Part shown: positions 62,757 to 64,000 of the stretch, piece after piece
Position numbering within the stretch: position 1 is the stretch's first letter
Layout: each line of letters begins with the position of its first letter
Assembly: GCF_010731295.1 (NCBI RefSeq)
Contig: NZ_AP022579.1
Span: 3,596,001 to 3,660,000 of the forward strand
DNA length: 64,000 nt
Source of the DNA: Mycolicibacterium boenickei
Lineage (GTDB): Bacteria; Actinomycetota; Actinomycetes; Mycobacteriales; Mycobacteriaceae
Direction of reading: 5' to 3'
Notes under the pieces: model-generated
What the model was told of the DNA's origin: nothing
What the model saw: only the letters and a program-made list of their open reading frames with translations
Database searches by the model: none
Translations under genes and position numbers: made by a program

Positions 62757-64000
62757 GTGAACGCGGATACGCAGTCCTGGTATGACGACTTCGACCGGCA
62801 ACGTCTGGTGGTCGAAGCGGCGAAGGGTGCTGCGCTGCCCGGGACAGATACCGAGCACCGGACGGATTTCGCCCGCGACCGGGCCCGCGTGTTGCACAGC
62901 GCGGCATTACGGCGGCTCGCCGACAAGACCCAGGTGGTCGGCCCGCGGCACGGCGACACCCCGCGCACCCGGCTCACCCATTCGCTGGAGGTGGCCCAGA
63001 TCGGTCGCGGCATGGCGATCGGACTCGGCTGTGATCCCGACCTGGTGGATCTGGCCGGCCTGGCCCACGACATCGGGCATCCGCCGTACGGGCACAACGG
63101 CGAGCGCGCCCTCGACGAGATCGCGAAACCGTTCGGCGGGTTCGAGGGCAATGCCCAGAACTTCCGGATCCTCACCCGATTGGAACCCAAAGTTCTTGAC
63201 GCCGAAGGGCGTTCGGCCGGGCTCAACCTCACCAGGGCCGCGCTGGACGCGGTGGCCAAGTATCCGTGGCCCAGCTTCGGCACGCGCAGGAAGTACGGCT
63301 TCTACGACGACGACGCCGAGGCGGCCGAATGGGTCCGGGCCGGGGCGCCGGCCGAACGGCCGTGTCTGGAAGCCCAGGTGATGGACTGGGCCGACGACGT
63401 CGCCTATTCCGTGCACGATGTCGAGGACGGGGTGATCTCCGGGCGCATCGATCTGCGGGTGCTCGGCGATCCCGACGCCGCCTCCTCTCTGGCAGATCTG
63501 GGTGCCAAGAATTTTCCGACCGTCACCCACGACGAACTGCTGGCCGCCGCCGAGCGGCTGTCGCACGTGCCGGTGGTGGCCGCGGTGGGGAAGTACGACG
63601 GGACGCTGGCGTCCTCGGTCGCGCTGAAGACCCTGACCAGTGAACTCGTCGGGCGGTTCGCCAACGCGGCGATCACCCAGACCCGGGCGGTCGCCGGTGA
63701 CGGGCCGTTGAGGCGGTTCGCCGCGGAGCTCTCGGTGCCGCCGCTGGTGCGCGCCGAAGTGGTGCTGCTCAAGATGCTGGCGCTGCAGTTCATCATGTCC
63801 GATCACCGGCACCTGCAGATCCAGGCCGATCAACGCACGCTCATCCACGAAGTCGCTCTCGCGTTATGGGCGCAGGCTCCGGGCAGCCTGGACCCGCAAT
63901 TCGCGCCCGAGTTCGACCTCGCCGCAGACGACGGAGCCCGGCTGCGCGTGGTGGTCGATCAGATCGCGTCATACACCGAGAGCCGGCTGGAACGAGTGCA
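62757..64000 (+). CDS. dgt: Deoxyguanosinetriphosphate triphosphohydrolase-like protein (5' part)
   Basis: The frame opens with GTG 62757 and runs off the right edge after 414 codons; the M. tuberculosis protein is about 431 aa, so only the C-terminus is missing. N-terminal [46 protein letters not shown] and the metal motif [15 protein letters not shown] (His-Asp) place it in the HD-domain dGTPase family, which cleaves dGTP to deoxyguanosine and triphosphate. GACTGT 6 nt before the GTG suggests a leaderless mRNA. It is divergent from the TPM gene. Confidence 0.92.
   Translation, partial: MNADTQSWYDDFDRQRLVVEAAKGAALPGTDTEHRTDFARDRARVLHSAALRRLADKTQVVGPRHGDTPRTRLTHSLEVAQIGRGMAIGLGCDPDLVDLAGLAHDIGHPPYGHNGERALDEIAKPFGGFEGNAQNFRILTRLEPKVLDAEGRSAGLNLTRAALDAVAKYPWPSFGTRRKYGFYDDDAEAAEWVRAGAPAERPCLEAQVMDWADDVAYSVHDVEDGVISGRIDLRVLGDPDAASSLADLGAKNFPTVTHDELLAAAERLSHVPVVAAVGKYDGTLASSVALKTLTSELVGRFANAAITQTRAVAGDGPLRRFAAELSVPPLVRAEVVLLKMLALQFIMSDHRHLQIQADQRTLIHEVALALWAQAPGSLDPQFAPEFDLAADDGARLRVVVDQIASYTESRLERV

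Overview
The window is chromosomal DNA from a high-GC actinobacterium and almost certainly a Mycobacterium, probably a rapidly growing Mycolicibacterium. The evidence is a complete mycobactin (mbt) cluster and gene-by-gene synteny with the M. tuberculosis Rv2402 to Rv2344c interval (order recalled from memory; no search was run). Many starts look leaderless, with a TANNNT -10 element 6-8 nt before ATG or GTG. I see no tRNA, rRNA, IS element, prophage or CRISPR, and no gene-free stretch longer than about 300 nt.

Region 1 (1-14.2 kb) is sulfur metabolism. A partial GH15 trehalase and two small membrane proteins come first. The sulfate ABC importer subI-cysT-cysW-cysA follows, preceded by a leaderless upstream ORF ending in Cys-Cys-Arg. 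A minus-strand cluster encodes a CstR-like persulfide-sensor repressor, a TauE-type exporter, a rhodanese, a sulfide:quinone reductase and a CstB-like persulfide dioxygenase-rhodanese, with three ATACCC/GGGTAT-type operators. Next is the sulfite reductase operon sirA-cysH-ferrochelatase, preceded by a second uORF ending in a polycysteine tract (C-S-C-C-C). The region therefore holds sulfate uptake, sulfide production, sulfide detoxification and two probable cysteine-responsive attenuators. hemW closes it.

Region 2 (14.3-43.8 kb) is siderophore biosynthesis: mbtI, an extra 1712-aa iterative polyketide synthase, mbtA, mbtB, an adenylation-domain fragment, a free-standing thioesterase (mbtT), then mbtC, D, E, F, G and H. 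The extra PKS has the KS-AT-DH/TH-KR-ACP order of 6-methylsalicylic acid synthase. It lies between the salicylate synthase and the salicyl-AMP ligase and has its own IdeR-box-like site. The simplest reading is that the strain can make 6-methylsalicylate as an alternative aromatic cap for mycobactin. Further IdeR-like boxes lie between mbtA and mbtB, between mbtB and the A-domain fragment, and as a half-site over the mbtI -10.

Region 3 (43.8-64 kb) is conserved housekeeping: an Rv2375-like gene, hrcA-dnaJ2-rsmE, a Pro/Tyr-rich membrane protein, phoH-ybeY-corC-(Rv2365c-like)-era, amiA2, recO-uppS-(Rv2360c-like)-nudix, the zinc regulators smtB-zur, glyS, a DUF302-like protein, an SDR/HxlR divergent pair, a TPM-domain membrane protein and a 5' part of dgt that runs off the window. 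Genes within operons usually overlap by ATGA or GTGA, indicating translational coupling.
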